In this document: piece after piece, positions 1-9,222 of the stretch | How the letters are laid out: each line of letters begins with the position of its first letter | Position numbering within the stretch: position 1 is the first letter of the stretch | NCBI RefSeq assembly: GCF_002101675.1 | Contig: NZ_LQOY01000248.1 | Coordinates: forward strand, 30,376-94,375 | Direction: 5' to 3' | Length of the DNA: 64,000 bases | Origin: Mycobacterium gordonae | GTDB taxonomy: Bacteria; Actinomycetota; Actinomycetes; Mycobacteriales; Mycobacteriaceae | The notes under the pieces: generated by a model | Databases searched by the model: none | Told to the model about the DNA's origin: nothing | What the model saw: the letters and a program-made list of their open reading frames with translations, nothing else | Program-made: the position numbers and the translations under genes

Positions 1-1161
1 GCCCGGGGCCAGCTTCTTCACCCCGTACTTCAGCTTCAGGTCGGAAGTCAGAAGCCCGCCGACCGCATAGACGTTGCCTGCCGTATCGAAGGTGATGGCG
101 TCGATCCGCGAGAACCCGCGGAACTGTAACCGCATCGGGCTGGTCTTACCGGCCTCCAAGAACCAAACCTGACTGCCCTCGCTGTAGTAGATGTTGCCGG
201 CCTGGTCGACCTCCAGGTCCGTTGCCGAGCGCACATTGACACCCGGTATGTCGACGGCGACCGCGTCCCCGGCGCCGGGCGCCAGCTTGAACAGCATCGT
301 CGGCATCGACTCGAATGACCCGTCGCCTACCAGGGAAGCCAGCGCGTAAATGTTGCCCGCCCCGTCGACGCCGACGCTTTCGGTGACGCCCAGACCTGGG
401 AACGGCAGCGCCGTGGGCAATGCGGTATAGCTGCGCTTGGGTGGGGCGGTCGTGGTGGTCTGCGTGGTGGGTGCGGATTTCCCGGGGTGATGGACGAGCT
501 TGGGGATCGCGAGCGCCGCCGCCACCACCGCGACCACGATCGCGGCTACCGCGATGAGGGGGGCGAGGTGCCTTCGTCGTGGCGGGGGCGGTGGCAGCAC
601 CGTCGGACGCGTATGCGGGTACGACACCGTCCGTCCGGTATTCCATTGCGGCGGAGGAGGATTCGGGGGCGGCGTCGGCGGCAGCTGAACCGTCTGGGTG
701 ATCGCCGCCGCCAGGGCATCTTGCGCGGCCCCGGCCAGTTCGGCGGCGCTGCGGTATCGGTCATCGGGGTTGGCGGCCAGGCCCCTGGCGACGACGGTGT
801 CCAACCCGGGCGGGATGCCGGGGCGCTGCCGGCTCGGCGGTGCCGCCGCGGCGTCCGGGGGGTGTCCGGTCAGACACTCGTACAGCACCGCCGTCAGCGC
901 GGCGATGTCGGCACGGTAAGTCGCGTCGGTGTTGGTGACCAGTGCGCGGGTCCGTTCGGTGGACGGCGTGCTGCCGCCTGCGTCGGCTAGATATGCGATG
1001 CCGTCGGCGGCGAGCAGGATGGTTGCGGTGGTGACGTCGCGGTGCACCGTCTGCTGAGCGTGGCTAGCGTCGATCACCGACGCGATCTGGCGCACCACGT
1101 CGACCGCGCGGCCCGGGTCGAGGGGGCCATGTTGCGCCAGTTGACTTTTCAGGTCGCCCAT
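1..1161 (-). CDS. PknD-like NHL-sensor pseudokinase, 3' end beyond window
   Basis: Reading the minus strand from ATG at 1161 gives an open frame to the window edge (387 codons). It starts directly in the kinase C-lobe, at the region equivalent to residue 100 of the two upstream paralogues, so the glycine loop and the ATP-binding lysine are absent. The catalytic loop reads HRDVTTAT (residues 40-47) instead of HRDVKPAN, losing the conserved Lys and Asn. The DFG motif is DAG (60-62). A proline-rich linker, one membrane segment (about 198-219) and NHL-type propeller repeats follow. The ATG overlaps the stop of the upstream kinase (ATGA), so the two are translationally coupled. Phosphotransfer is very unlikely. 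I infer a sensor or decoy partner of the two complete kinases; a decaying duplicate is the alternative. Confidence 0.8.
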   Translation of the reverse strand, partial: MGDLKSQLAQHGPLDPGRAVDVVRQIASVIDASHAQQTVHRDVTTATILLAADGIAYLADAGGSTPSTERTRALVTNTDATYRADIAALTAVLYECLTGHPPDAAAAPPSRQRPGIPPGLDTVVARGLAANPDDRYRSAAELAGAAQDALAAAITQTVQLPPTPPPNPPPPQWNTGRTVSYPHTRPTVLPPPPPRRRHLAPLIAVAAIVVAVVAAALAIPKLVHHPGKSAPTTQTTTTAPPKRSYTALPTALPFPGLGVTESVGVDGAGNIYALASLVGDGSFESMPTMLFKLAPGAGDAVAVDIPGVNVRSATDLEVDQAGNIYYSEGSQVWFLEAGKTSPMRLQFRGFSRIDAITFDTAGNVYAVGGLLTSDLKLKYGVKKLAPG

Positions 1162-3041
1162 CAACCGGCTCCAACCTTGAGCAGTCGATTGTTCTCGGTC
1201 AGGTAGACGTTGCCCGCCGCATCGACGGCCACGCCGCCGAAAGACTGGTTCTCCGGCACCGTGGGTGTGGTCGACGTCGTAGCCCCGGCCGGCAGCTTCA
1301 GAAGTTTGCCCAGGTTGTCGGAGTTGTCGATCACATAGATGGTCGACTTGGCGTCGACGGCAATGCCCTGCGCCCGGCCGAGCTGAGAGAAGGGCAACTG
1401 CGTGGGACTGGTTGCCCCAGGTGCCAGTTTGAGGACCCGACCCATCTGCAGGCCATAGACGTTGCCGGCGCCGTCCAGGGCGACGCTCTCGAACAGGCCG
1501 CCCCCGAACGGAAGCACCGTGGGTGCCGAGGCGTCGACGGCGAGCCGGAGCACCTGGTCGCGTGCGGCCACGTACACGTCGCCGACGCCGTCGACCGCCA
1601 GACCCGACGGCAGAATCGCGCCGAACGGCAGCTCGACGGGTGACGTTGCGCCCGGGGGGACTTTCCACACCTGCCCCGTACCAGGGGTGGACCAATCGGT
1701 GAGGTATAGGTTGCCGGCGGAGTCCACGGCCACCGACTTGGGCTTGGTGAGGCCGCGAATCGGGATCTCGGTGGGAGCGTTCGAGTTCGCGGCGAGTTTG
1801 AACACCTTCTTGGTGCCGGTGTCGACGACGAACACATTGCCGGCGGCGTCGACCGTCACACCGCCCAGATCGCCGTAACCGATGGTCGTCAATGGGGTGG
1901 CGTTCAAGGGCGGCGCGGCGCCGGCGATCGGGGCGGTCGGGGTGGATGGGCCGTTGGTGGTGCTGCGGGCGGGCTGAGATGAGTTCGGTGGGCTCGAAAC
2001 CGCCACCACGATGGCGGTGACGACAACGATGGCGCCAAGCGCGGCCAGGATGACCGCGATACGGCGCCGGGATTTGCGCCGGAATGCTTGCGGCACTTGC
2101 ATTGTCGGCGCCGGGGCCGGCACCGGCGGGTGCCAGGCCTGGGTCGGCGGAGCGGACTGGGGAGTCCAGGATGGGTGGACCACCGGTGTGCTCAGCGCGT
2201 GCTGGGCGGCCGCAGCGAGTTCGCCGGCGCTTCGGTAGCGACGCTCGGGCTCCTTGGCCATGCCGCGCGCGATCACCTCGTCGAAACCGGCCGGAATCCC
2301 CGGCCGCTGTTGGCTCGGACGCGGAGGTGGCGACGTCAGGTGGGCTGCGACCAGGGCAGGTATCTCGGTGCGGCTCTGGAAGGGCGATGCGCCGGTCAGG
2401 CATTCGTGAAGCACACAGGCCAGCGCGTAGATGTCGGCGCCGGGCGTGACTTCGCCAGACGCCAGACGCTCGGGGGCGAGGTAGGCGAATGACCCGATCG
2501 TGGTGCCCTCGCTGGTGAGCTTGGTGTCGGTGGCGGCGTTGGCCAGCCCGAAGTCGACCAGACAGGCGAAGTCGTCTTTGCCGAGCAGGATGTTGGCCGG
2601 TTTGACGTCACGGTGGATTACCGTTTCGGCGTGCGCGGCATCCAGCGCCGCCGCGATCTGACGCACGATGTTCACCGCGCGTGCCGGGGCCAGGGCGCCG
2701 TCGCGCTCCAGCATGCTCTGCAGGTTCGTCCCGTCGATGAGTCGCATGTCGATATAGAGCTGCCCGTCGATCTCACCGCAACCGTGGATAGGCACCACGT
2801 GTGGGTCGTGCAGCCGCCCGGCAGTCCGGGCCTCGCGGAAAAGCCGTTCCCGGAAAGCCGGATTGTGGGAGTAGCTGCTGGACAACAGCTTCAGCGCAAC
2901 CACGCGATGCATGACGGTGTCTTCGGCCTCGTAGACTTCGCCGAACCCGCCGGTGCCGAGCAGTCGCCGCAGCAGGTACGGCCCGAAGCGGGTGCCGACG
3001 CGCGAGTGCGATGCGTGTCTGACCGTGGGATCGTCGGTCAT
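1161..3041 (-). CDS. PknD-like receptor Ser/Thr protein kinase with NHL beta-propeller
   Basis: A 626-aa transmembrane Ser/Thr kinase. The cytoplasmic kinase domain occupies about residues 17-285, with glycine loop GTGGFG, ATP lysine K51 (VALKLL), catalytic HRDVKPAN (H143-D145), DFG at 163-165 and an APE-like LAPE motif. A Pro-rich linker leads to one membrane helix (about 328-349). About six NHL repeats of the pattern VAVDxAGNVYxxD follow from residue 395, so a six-bladed extracytoplasmic propeller is expected, as in M. tuberculosis PknD. Start: ATG 3041 (MTDDPTVRH) overlaps the upstream kinase stop as ATGA; a longer frame from 3080 would lie inside the upstream gene. It is the middle gene of a three-kinase operon. 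The ligand of the propeller is not predictable from sequence. Confidence 0.9.
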   Translation of the reverse strand: MTDDPTVRHASHSRVGTRFGPYLLRRLLGTGGFGEVYEAEDTVMHRVVALKLLSSSYSHNPAFRERLFREARTAGRLHDPHVVPIHGCGEIDGQLYIDMRLIDGTNLQSMLERDGALAPARAVNIVRQIAAALDAAHAETVIHRDVKPANILLGKDDFACLVDFGLANAATDTKLTSEGTTIGSFAYLAPERLASGEVTPGADIYALACVLHECLTGASPFQSRTEIPALVAAHLTSPPPRPSQQRPGIPAGFDEVIARGMAKEPERRYRSAGELAAAAQHALSTPVVHPSWTPQSAPPTQAWHPPVPAPAPTMQVPQAFRRKSRRRIAVILAALGAIVVVTAIVVAVSSPPNSSQPARSTTNGPSTPTAPIAGAAPPLNATPLTTIGYGDLGGVTVDAAGNVFVVDTGTKKVFKLAANSNAPTEIPIRGLTKPKSVAVDSAGNLYLTDWSTPGTGQVWKVPPGATSPVELPFGAILPSGLAVDGVGDVYVAARDQVLRLAVDASAPTVLPFGGGLFESVALDGAGNVYGLQMGRVLKLAPGATSPTQLPFSQLGRAQGIAVDAKSTIYVIDNSDNLGKLLKLPAGATTSTTPTVPENQSFGGVAVDAAGNVYLTENNRLLKVGAG

Positions 3042-4906
3042 TGGGGCGGCCCCAGTTCCAGCACCTTGCCCGTCGCGCACTCGTCGGTGCGATGGCAGTC
3101 GACGACAAACAGGTCGCCGGCCTTGTCCACCGCGATGCCGAGCGGGTAGTTGAGGCCGGGGAAGGCGAGCCGGGTCGCGCTGGTCGCGCCGGTGGCCAGC
3201 CGGAAGATCCCGTGCCCGTTGAGATCGGAGACATAGACAGTGCCGCCGGGGTCCACCGCCACACCGTAAGGTTGCTGGAGCCCGGCGAACGGTAATTCCG
3301 TGGGAGTGGCGGCGCCGGCGGGAAGCTTGAGCACGCGGCGGTCATCGGTATCGGCGATGTAGACGTTGCCGTCCTTGTCCACCGCGATGCCCCCAGGCCC
3401 GTTCAGCGGAACGGTGGGCATCAGTTGGGTGGCGCTGGTCGCCCCGGGGGCCAGCTTCAGCACCTGTTTCAGTGCGTTGTCGGTGAGATAGACGCTGCCG
3501 TCCTTACCCACCGCCAGACCCGCCGGCCTGCCGATGTGGCCGAACGGCAGCATAATCGGGCCGCGGGCACCCGGAGCGAGCTTCCACACCCCGGGCGCGT
3601 GGATGTCGGCGAGGTAGACATTGCCTGCCCCATCCGCCGCCACGTCCAAACCGTAGACCTCCCCGAACGCCAATTCGGTGGGCGCGCTTTGTCCGGCAGG
3701 CAGTTTCAATACCCGGCCTTCCGGAGAATGGTTGGTCATCTCGGCGACGTAGACGGTCCCGGCTTCGTCGACCGCTACTCCGCGCGGCTTCACCAGGTTC
3801 GGAAATTTCAGCACGGTCGGAATCGTGGAGGAGGGCCGCGCCGTGCTGGCGGCCGAAGGTGTGGCGTCGTCGTGCCGGTGCACGATCGCGACGATCCCGA
3901 CCGTGATCGCCACTGCCAGCAGCACGATCGCGGCTGCCAGCAACACCGCGCGCCCACGGCGCCTTCGGGTGGGCTGCTGCGCCCACGGCGGTAGGGGAGC
4001 GGGTGGCGTCGGCATGGGCGGTTGGTGAGGGAAAGCCGGCGGCGGGGGGGCGACCGTCCATTCGCGCGTCGGTGCGGCGGGGCTCAGGGCCTGTTCCGCG
4101 GCTGCGGCGAGTTCACCGGCACTGCGGTAGCGATCGTCGGGCTTCTTGGCCATGCCGCGGGCGATCACCTCGTCCAGCGCGGCGGGAGTGCCGGGCCGCT
4201 GTTGGCTGGGTCGTGGGATCGGCGCCGTCAGGTGGGCGGTCATCAGCGCCGACAGATCCCGTTGCTCGTCGTATGGCGCCTTTCCGGTGAGCAGTTCGTA
4301 CAGGACACAGGCGAGCGCGTACACGTCACAGCGGTGGTCTACCGGTGCATCCGAAAGTCGTTCTGGCGCAACATAATCGAAGGTGCCGACGGCTTTGCCC
4401 GTCTTGGTGAGGCGGGCGTCGCCGGCCGCACTGGCCAGTCCGAAATCGACCAGGCTGGCGAAGTCGTCACCGGACAGCAGGATGTTCGCGGGCTTGACGT
4501 CGCGGTGCAGCACCGTTTCGGCGTGCGCGGCATCCAGGGCGGCGGCGACCTGGCGGATCAGCCGCACCGCCCTGGCCGGATCGAGCGGCCCGTCCCGCTT
4601 GAGCAGGGTCTCCAGATCCACGCCGCGGACCAGCCGCATGTCGATGTAGACCTGGCCGTCGATCTCCCCGCAACTGTGGATCGGCAGCACATGCGGCTCA
4701 CGCAGCCGTCCGGCGGTATGGGCCTCGCGGAAGAGACGCTCGCGGAACACCGGGTCCTGGGAATAGGTGTTGCTCAACAATTTGAGCGCCACGGTGCGGT
4801 GCATGGTGGTGTCTTCGGCCTCGTACACCTCGCCAAACCCACCGCTGCCCAACATCCGGATCAACCGATACGGCCCGAACTGCGAACCCGCCCGATCCTC
4901 GACCAC
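3038..4906 (-). CDS. PknD-like receptor Ser/Thr protein kinase with NHL beta-propeller
   Basis: A 622-aa paralogue of the next gene and the first gene of the kinase operon. The kinase domain has glycine loop GSGGFG (20-25), K42, HRDVKPAN (H134-D136), DFGLA (154-158) and VAPE (179-182), so it looks active. A single membrane helix spans about 320-342. Six NHL repeats fill residues 365-622; the last carries two cysteines (VDCHRTDECATG), perhaps a disulfide. Start is GTG 4906, preceded by a strong ribosome site (GAGGAGGGG) seven bases upstream. It is divergent from the SRPBCC gene, with a duplicated hairpin repeat in the intergenic space. The family is known for transmembrane signalling; substrate and signal are unknown. 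Confidence 0.9.
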   Translation of the reverse strand: MVEDRAGSQFGPYRLIRMLGSGGFGEVYEAEDTTMHRTVALKLLSNTYSQDPVFRERLFREAHTAGRLREPHVLPIHSCGEIDGQVYIDMRLVRGVDLETLLKRDGPLDPARAVRLIRQVAAALDAAHAETVLHRDVKPANILLSGDDFASLVDFGLASAAGDARLTKTGKAVGTFDYVAPERLSDAPVDHRCDVYALACVLYELLTGKAPYDEQRDLSALMTAHLTAPIPRPSQQRPGTPAALDEVIARGMAKKPDDRYRSAGELAAAAEQALSPAAPTREWTVAPPPPAFPHQPPMPTPPAPLPPWAQQPTRRRRGRAVLLAAAIVLLAVAITVGIVAIVHRHDDATPSAASTARPSSTIPTVLKFPNLVKPRGVAVDEAGTVYVAEMTNHSPEGRVLKLPAGQSAPTELAFGEVYGLDVAADGAGNVYLADIHAPGVWKLAPGARGPIMLPFGHIGRPAGLAVGKDGSVYLTDNALKQVLKLAPGATSATQLMPTVPLNGPGGIAVDKDGNVYIADTDDRRVLKLPAGAATPTELPFAGLQQPYGVAVDPGGTVYVSDLNGHGIFRLATGATSATRLAFPGLNYPLGIAVDKAGDLFVVDCHRTDECATGKVLELGPPQ

Positions 4907-4994
4907 TCGCCCCTCCTCTGTTGCGAGCGTAACGGCACTGCGAACATCCGGCCGGAGGTCGCGGGGGCCGCCCCGGTGCTCGACTGATTGTGTT

Positions 4995-5092
4995 GGGCCC
5001 GCAGCGCCCGGCTGCGCCGGGCTCGCGACCCTCGCTCGGCTGATGGGCTCGGGCCCGCAGCGCCCGGCTGCGCCGGGCTCGCGACCCTCGCT
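4995..5092. repeat. Two 42-bp direct repeats, each with a hairpin
   Basis: Identical 42-bp copies lie at 4995-5036 and 5051-5092 (56-bp period). Each contains the perfect inverted repeat GCCCGGC-TGC-GCCGGGC. They fill the gap between the divergent kinase operon and the SRPBCC gene. The second copy ends where a -10-like TAGGCT (5092-5097) begins. Confidence 0.9.
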
Positions 5093-5103
5093 AGGCTCAA
5101 CCG
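5092..5103 (+). promoter_or_regulatory. Putative leaderless-type -10 box of the SRPBCC gene
   Basis: TAGGCT at 5092-5097 lies six bases before ATG 5104, the spacing expected when transcription starts at the start codon. No Shine-Dalgarno sequence precedes this ATG. Confidence 0.4.
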
Positions 5104-5535
5104 ATGGCTTCCGTTGAGTTGACCTCCAACGTCCCGATGCCCCCGGAGGACATGTGGGAGCGCGTCTCGGATCTTTCCGAGTTGGGCGAGTGGCTCGTCA
5201 TGCACGAGGGGTGGCGCAGCGACATCCCCGACGAGATCACCGTCGGCACCGAGATCATCGGAGTGGCGCGCTCGAAGGGCTTGCGCAACCGGGTGACGTG
5301 GACCATCACCAAGTGGGACCCGCCTCACGAGGTCGCCATGTCAGGCTCGGGCAAAGGCGGAGCAAAGTACGGGGTGACCGTCACCGTGACACCCCATGAC
5401 GACGGATCGACGATGGGTCTGCGCCTTGAGCTGGGCGGGCGTGCTCTATTCGGCCCGGTCGGCTCCGCCGCCGCGCGAGCCGTCAAGGGGGACGTAGAAA
5501 AGTCGCTGCAATTGTTCGTCGAGCGGTACGCCTGA
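5104..5535 (+). CDS. SRPBCC (START-like) family protein, Rv1546-type
   Basis: A 143-aa protein with the layout of the polyketide cyclase/dehydrase-like SRPBCC fold: N-terminal strand MASVELTSNVPMPPEDMWE, a central WTITKWDPPHEVAM section and a C-terminal amphipathic helix (DVEKSLQLFVERYA). The family binds hydrophobic ligands in a deep cavity; the ligand here is unknown. It lies immediately upstream of dnaE1, the same arrangement as Rv1546-dnaE1 in M. tuberculosis. No signal peptide or membrane segment is visible, so it is probably cytosolic. Confidence 0.8.
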   Translation: MASVELTSNVPMPPEDMWERVSDLSELGEWLVMHEGWRSDIPDEITVGTEIIGVARSKGLRNRVTWTITKWDPPHEVAMSGSGKGGAKYGVTVTVTPHDDGSTMGLRLELGGRALFGPVGSAAARAVKGDVEKSLQLFVERYA

Positions 5536-5544
5536 AACTGGGCA

Positions 5545-5576
5545 AGACACGTTCGGCGACACGCCGAAGATGTGTC
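5545..5576 (+). terminator. Hairpin between SRPBCC gene and dnaE1
   Basis: Nested inverted repeat: GACAC ... GTGTC enclosing TTCGGCG-ACA-CGCCGAA (5552-5568). It follows the SRPBCC stop by nine bases. There is no T-run, so it could equally be a processing site. A -10-like TAGACT (5589-5594) for dnaE1 lies downstream, nine bases before its ATG. Confidence 0.45.
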
Positions 5577-5603
5577 GGTGGACGGTCATAGACTGGCGTC
5601 CCT

Positions 5604-8600
5604 ATGAGCGAGTCCTTCGTGCACCTGCACAACCACACCGAGTATTCGATGCTCGACGGTGCCGCGAAGATCTCGCCGATGCTGGCCGAGGCCCAACGGC
5701 TGGAAATGCCTGCGATCGGCATGACCGACCACGGAAACATGTTCGGCGCCAGCGAGTTCTACAACTCGGCCACCAAGGTGGGGATCAAGCCGATCATCGG
5801 AGTCGAGGCCTACATCGCCCCGGCGTCCAGATTCGACACCCGGCGTATCACCTGGGGTGATCCCAGCCAGAAGTCCGACGACGTGTCGGGCAGCGGCTCC
5901 TATACACACATGACGATGATGGCCGAGAACGCTACCGGCCTGCGCAACCTGTTCAAGCTGTCGTCGCTGGCGTCCTTCGAAGGCCAGCTCGGCAAGTGGT
6001 CCCGCATGGACGCTGAGCTCATCGCCGAGCACGCCGCCGGCATTATCGCCACCACCGGCTGCCCGTCCGGCGAGGTGCAGACCCGGCTGCGGCTGGGTCA
6101 CGAGCGCGAAGCGCTGGAGGCGGCCGCCAAATGGCGGGAGATCTTCGGCGCGCAGAACTTCTTCCTCGAGCTGATGGACCACGGCATCTCGATCGAACAC
6201 CGGGTCCGCGAAGGCCTGCTGGAAATCGGCCGCAAGCTCGGTATTCCGCCGCTGGCCACCAACGACTGCCACTACGTCACCCGCGACGCCTCACACAACC
6301 ACGAGGCACTGTTGTGCGTGCAGACGGGCAAGACGCTGTCGGACCCCAACCGCTTCAAATTCGACGGAGACGGCTACTACCTCAAGTCGGCCGCCGAGAT
6401 GCGCCAGCTGTGGGACGGCCAGGTCCCGGGGGCCTGCGACTCGACCCTGTTGATCGCCGAACGGGTCCAGTCCTACGCCGACGTGTGGACACCGCGTGAC
6501 CGGATGCCGATTTTTCCGGTGCCCGACGGGCACGACACCGCATCGTGGCTGCATCACGAGGTGATGGCGGGGCTGCGGCGACGCTTCCCGGACGGCGTCG
6601 GGCAGGACTACATCGACCGGGCCGAGTACGAGATCAAGGTCATCTGCGACAAGGGTTTTCCGTCGTACTTCCTGATCGTGGCGGACCTGATCAACTACGC
6701 GCGTTCGGTCGACATCCGGGTGGGGCCGGGACGTGGGTCGGCGGCGGGCTCGCTGGTGGCCTACGCCATGGGTATCACCAACATCGACCCCATTCCCCAC
6801 GGTCTGCTGTTCGAGCGCTTCCTCAACCCCGAACGCCCATCGGCCCCCGATATCGACATCGACTTCGACGACCGTCGTCGCGGCGAGATGGTGCGTTACG
6901 CCGCCGACAAGTGGGGGCAGGACCGGGTTGCCCAGGTCATCACCTTCGGCACCATTAAAACCAAAGCGGCGCTGAAGGATTCGGCGCGCATCCACTACGG
7001 CCAGCCGGGCTTCGCGATCGCCGACCGGATCACCAAGGCGCTGCCGCCGCCGATCATGGCCAAAGACATTCCGCTTTCGGGCATCACCGATCCGGCCCAC
7101 GAGCGGTACAAGGAAGCCGCCGAGGTGCGCGGCCTGATCGAGACCGACCCCGACGTGCGCACCATCTACCAGACGGCGCGAGGTCTGGAAGGCTTGATCC
7201 GCAACGCCGGCGTGCACGCGTGTGCGGTAATCATGAGCAGCGAGCCGCTGACCGAGGCCATCCCGTTGTGGAAGCGGCCGCAGGACGGCGCGATCATCAC
7301 CGGCTGGGACTACCCGTCGTGTGAGGCCATCGGCCTGTTGAAGATGGACTTCCTGGGCCTGCGCAATCTGACGATCATCGGCGATGCGCTGGAAAACATC
7401 AGGGCCAACCGGGGCATCGACCTCGACCTGGAATCGGTTCCGCTGGACGACAAGGCCACCTACGAACTCCTGGGCCGCGGCGACACCCTCGGGGTGTTCC
7501 AGCTCGACGGAGGCCCGATGCGTGATCTGCTGCGCCGCATGCAGCCCACCGAGTTCAACGACATTGTCGCCGTCCTTGCCTTGTACCGGCCGGGGCCGAT
7601 GGGTATGAACGCCCACAACGACTACGCCGATCGCAAGAACGGTCGCCAGGCCGTCAAGCCGATCCACCCGGAACTCGAGGAACCGCTGCGCGAAATCTTG
7701 TCGGAGACCTACGGTCTGATCGTCTACCAAGAGCAGATCATGTTCATCGCCCAGAAGGTCGCCTCCTACACGATGGGCAAGGCCGACGCGCTACGCAAGG
7801 CGATGGGCAAGAAGAAGCTCGAGGTGCTCGAAGCCGAGTACAAGGGCTTCTACGAAGGCATGACCGCCAACGGATTCTCCGAAAAAGCGGTGAAAGCGTT
7901 GTGGGACACCATTCTTCCGTTCGCCGGGTACGCGTTCAACAAGTCGCATGCCGCCGGTTACGGCCTGGTCTCCTACTGGACGGCGTACCTGAAGGCCAAC
8001 TATCCCGCCGAGTACATGGCGGGCCTGCTCACCTCCGTCGGTGACGACAAGGACAAGGCCGCGGTCTACCTGGCCGACTGCCGCAAGCTTGGCATCACCG
8101 TCCTGCCGCCCGACGTCAACGAGTCGCTGGTGAACTTCGCCTCGGTCGGCCAGGACATCCGGTTCGGGTTGGGCGCGGTACGCAACGTCGGCGCCAACGT
8201 CGTCGGCTCGCTGATCAAGACCCGCAATGAGAAGGGCAAGTTCACCGACTTCTCGGACTACCTGAACAAGATCGACATTTCGGCCTGCAACAAGAAGGTC
8301 ACCGAGTCGTTGATCAAGGCCGGGGCTTTCGATTCGTTGAAACATGCCCGCAAAGGCCTGTTCCTGGTGCACACCGACGCCGTCGATTCGGTGCTGGGCA
8401 CCAAGAAGGCCGAGGCGATGGGGCAGTTCGACCTGTTCGGCGGGGACGACGGTTGTACCGAGGCCGTCTTCACCATCAAGGTGCCCGACGACGAGTGGGA
8501 AGACAAACACAAACTCGCCCTCGAGCGCGAGATGCTGGGTCTGTACGTGTCTGGGCATCCACTCAACGGGGTCGCCCACCTGCTGGCCACGCAGGTCGAC

Positions 8601-9134
8601 ACCGCCATCCCGGCCATCCTGGACGGTGACATCGCCAATGAGACCCAGGTGCGGGTGGGCGGCATCCTGGCCTCGGTGAACCGGCGCGTCAACAAGAACG
8701 GGATGCCTTGGGCGTCAGCCCAATTGGAAGACCTCACCGGTGGTATCGAGGTGATGTTCTTCCCGCACACGTATTCCAACTACGGCGCCGAGATCGCCGA
8801 CGACGTGGTAGTACTGGTCAACGCCAAGGTTGCCATCCGAGATGACCGCATCAGCTTGATCGCCAACGAGCTTGTGGTGCCGGACTTTTCCAACGCTCAA
8901 CCGAACCGGCCGCTGGCCGTCAGCCTGCCCACCCGGCAGTGCACCATCGACAAGGTGACCGCTCTCAAGCAGGTCCTGGCCCGCCATCCGGGCACGTCGC
9001 AGGTGCATCTGCGACTGATCAGTGGCGACCGGATCACCACGCTGGAACTCGATCAGTCGCTGCGGGTGACACCGTCGCCGGCGCTGATGGGGGATCTCAA
9101 GGAGTTGCTCGGCCCGGGGTGTCTGGGCAGCTAA
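5604..9134 (+). CDS. dnaE1: DNA polymerase III alpha subunit, replicative
   Basis: A 1176-aa chromosomal replicase. The N-terminal PHP domain begins with the metal-binding HLHNH (7-11); in mycobacteria this domain supplies the proofreading 3'-5' exonuclease. The polymerase palm carries PDIDIDFDDRRR (about 414-425), with catalytic aspartates. Further on are the helix-hairpin-helix region, an internal clamp-binding motif QFDLF (about 941-945) and a C-terminal OB fold with the AQLEDLTGGIEVMFF segment (about 1035-1050). Length and sequence agree closely with M. tuberculosis DnaE1. Start ATG 5604 is supported because it begins three codons before the conserved FVHLHNHTEYS. It stands as a single gene; the convergent PPOX gene follows. 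Confidence 0.98.
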   Translation: MSESFVHLHNHTEYSMLDGAAKISPMLAEAQRLEMPAIGMTDHGNMFGASEFYNSATKVGIKPIIGVEAYIAPASRFDTRRITWGDPSQKSDDVSGSGSYTHMTMMAENATGLRNLFKLSSLASFEGQLGKWSRMDAELIAEHAAGIIATTGCPSGEVQTRLRLGHEREALEAAAKWREIFGAQNFFLELMDHGISIEHRVREGLLEIGRKLGIPPLATNDCHYVTRDASHNHEALLCVQTGKTLSDPNRFKFDGDGYYLKSAAEMRQLWDGQVPGACDSTLLIAERVQSYADVWTPRDRMPIFPVPDGHDTASWLHHEVMAGLRRRFPDGVGQDYIDRAEYEIKVICDKGFPSYFLIVADLINYARSVDIRVGPGRGSAAGSLVAYAMGITNIDPIPHGLLFERFLNPERPSAPDIDIDFDDRRRGEMVRYAADKWGQDRVAQVITFGTIKTKAALKDSARIHYGQPGFAIADRITKALPPPIMAKDIPLSGITDPAHERYKEAAEVRGLIETDPDVRTIYQTARGLEGLIRNAGVHACAVIMSSEPLTEAIPLWKRPQDGAIITGWDYPSCEAIGLLKMDFLGLRNLTIIGDALENIRANRGIDLDLESVPLDDKATYELLGRGDTLGVFQLDGGPMRDLLRRMQPTEFNDIVAVLALYRPGPMGMNAHNDYADRKNGRQAVKPIHPELEEPLREILSETYGLIVYQEQIMFIAQKVASYTMGKADALRKAMGKKKLEVLEAEYKGFYEGMTANGFSEKAVKALWDTILPFAGYAFNKSHAAGYGLVSYWTAYLKANYPAEYMAGLLTSVGDDKDKAAVYLADCRKLGITVLPPDVNESLVNFASVGQDIRFGLGAVRNVGANVVGSLIKTRNEKGKFTDFSDYLNKIDISACNKKVTESLIKAGAFDSLKHARKGLFLVHTDAVDSVLGTKKAEAMGQFDLFGGDDGCTEAVFTIKVPDDEWEDKHKLALEREMLGLYVSGHPLNGVAHLLATQVDTAIPAILDGDIANETQVRVGGILASVNRRVNKNGMPWASAQLEDLTGGIEVMFFPHTYSNYGAEIADDVVVLVNAKVAIRDDRISLIANELVVPDFSNAQPNRPLAVSLPTRQCTIDKVTALKQVLARHPGTSQVHLRLISGDRITTLELDQSLRVTPSPALMGDLKELLGPGCLGS

Positions 9135-9222
9135 GCCGCCCGTCGTCGCCCCGCGGGTACGCCCAGCCTCACGTTCGGCGCCGGGTGTGCGCCTGGCATA
9201 ACACTCGACGGCCTGGGTGCAG

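Noticed and set aside
6291..7730. 479-aa minus-strand frame inside dnaE1
   Set aside because: Mirror of a conserved coding sequence with typical shadow composition.
9135..9222. Terminator between dnaE1 and the PPOX gene
   Set aside because: Only short imperfect GC pairing near 9179-9199 was found and no T-run; not strong enough to list.
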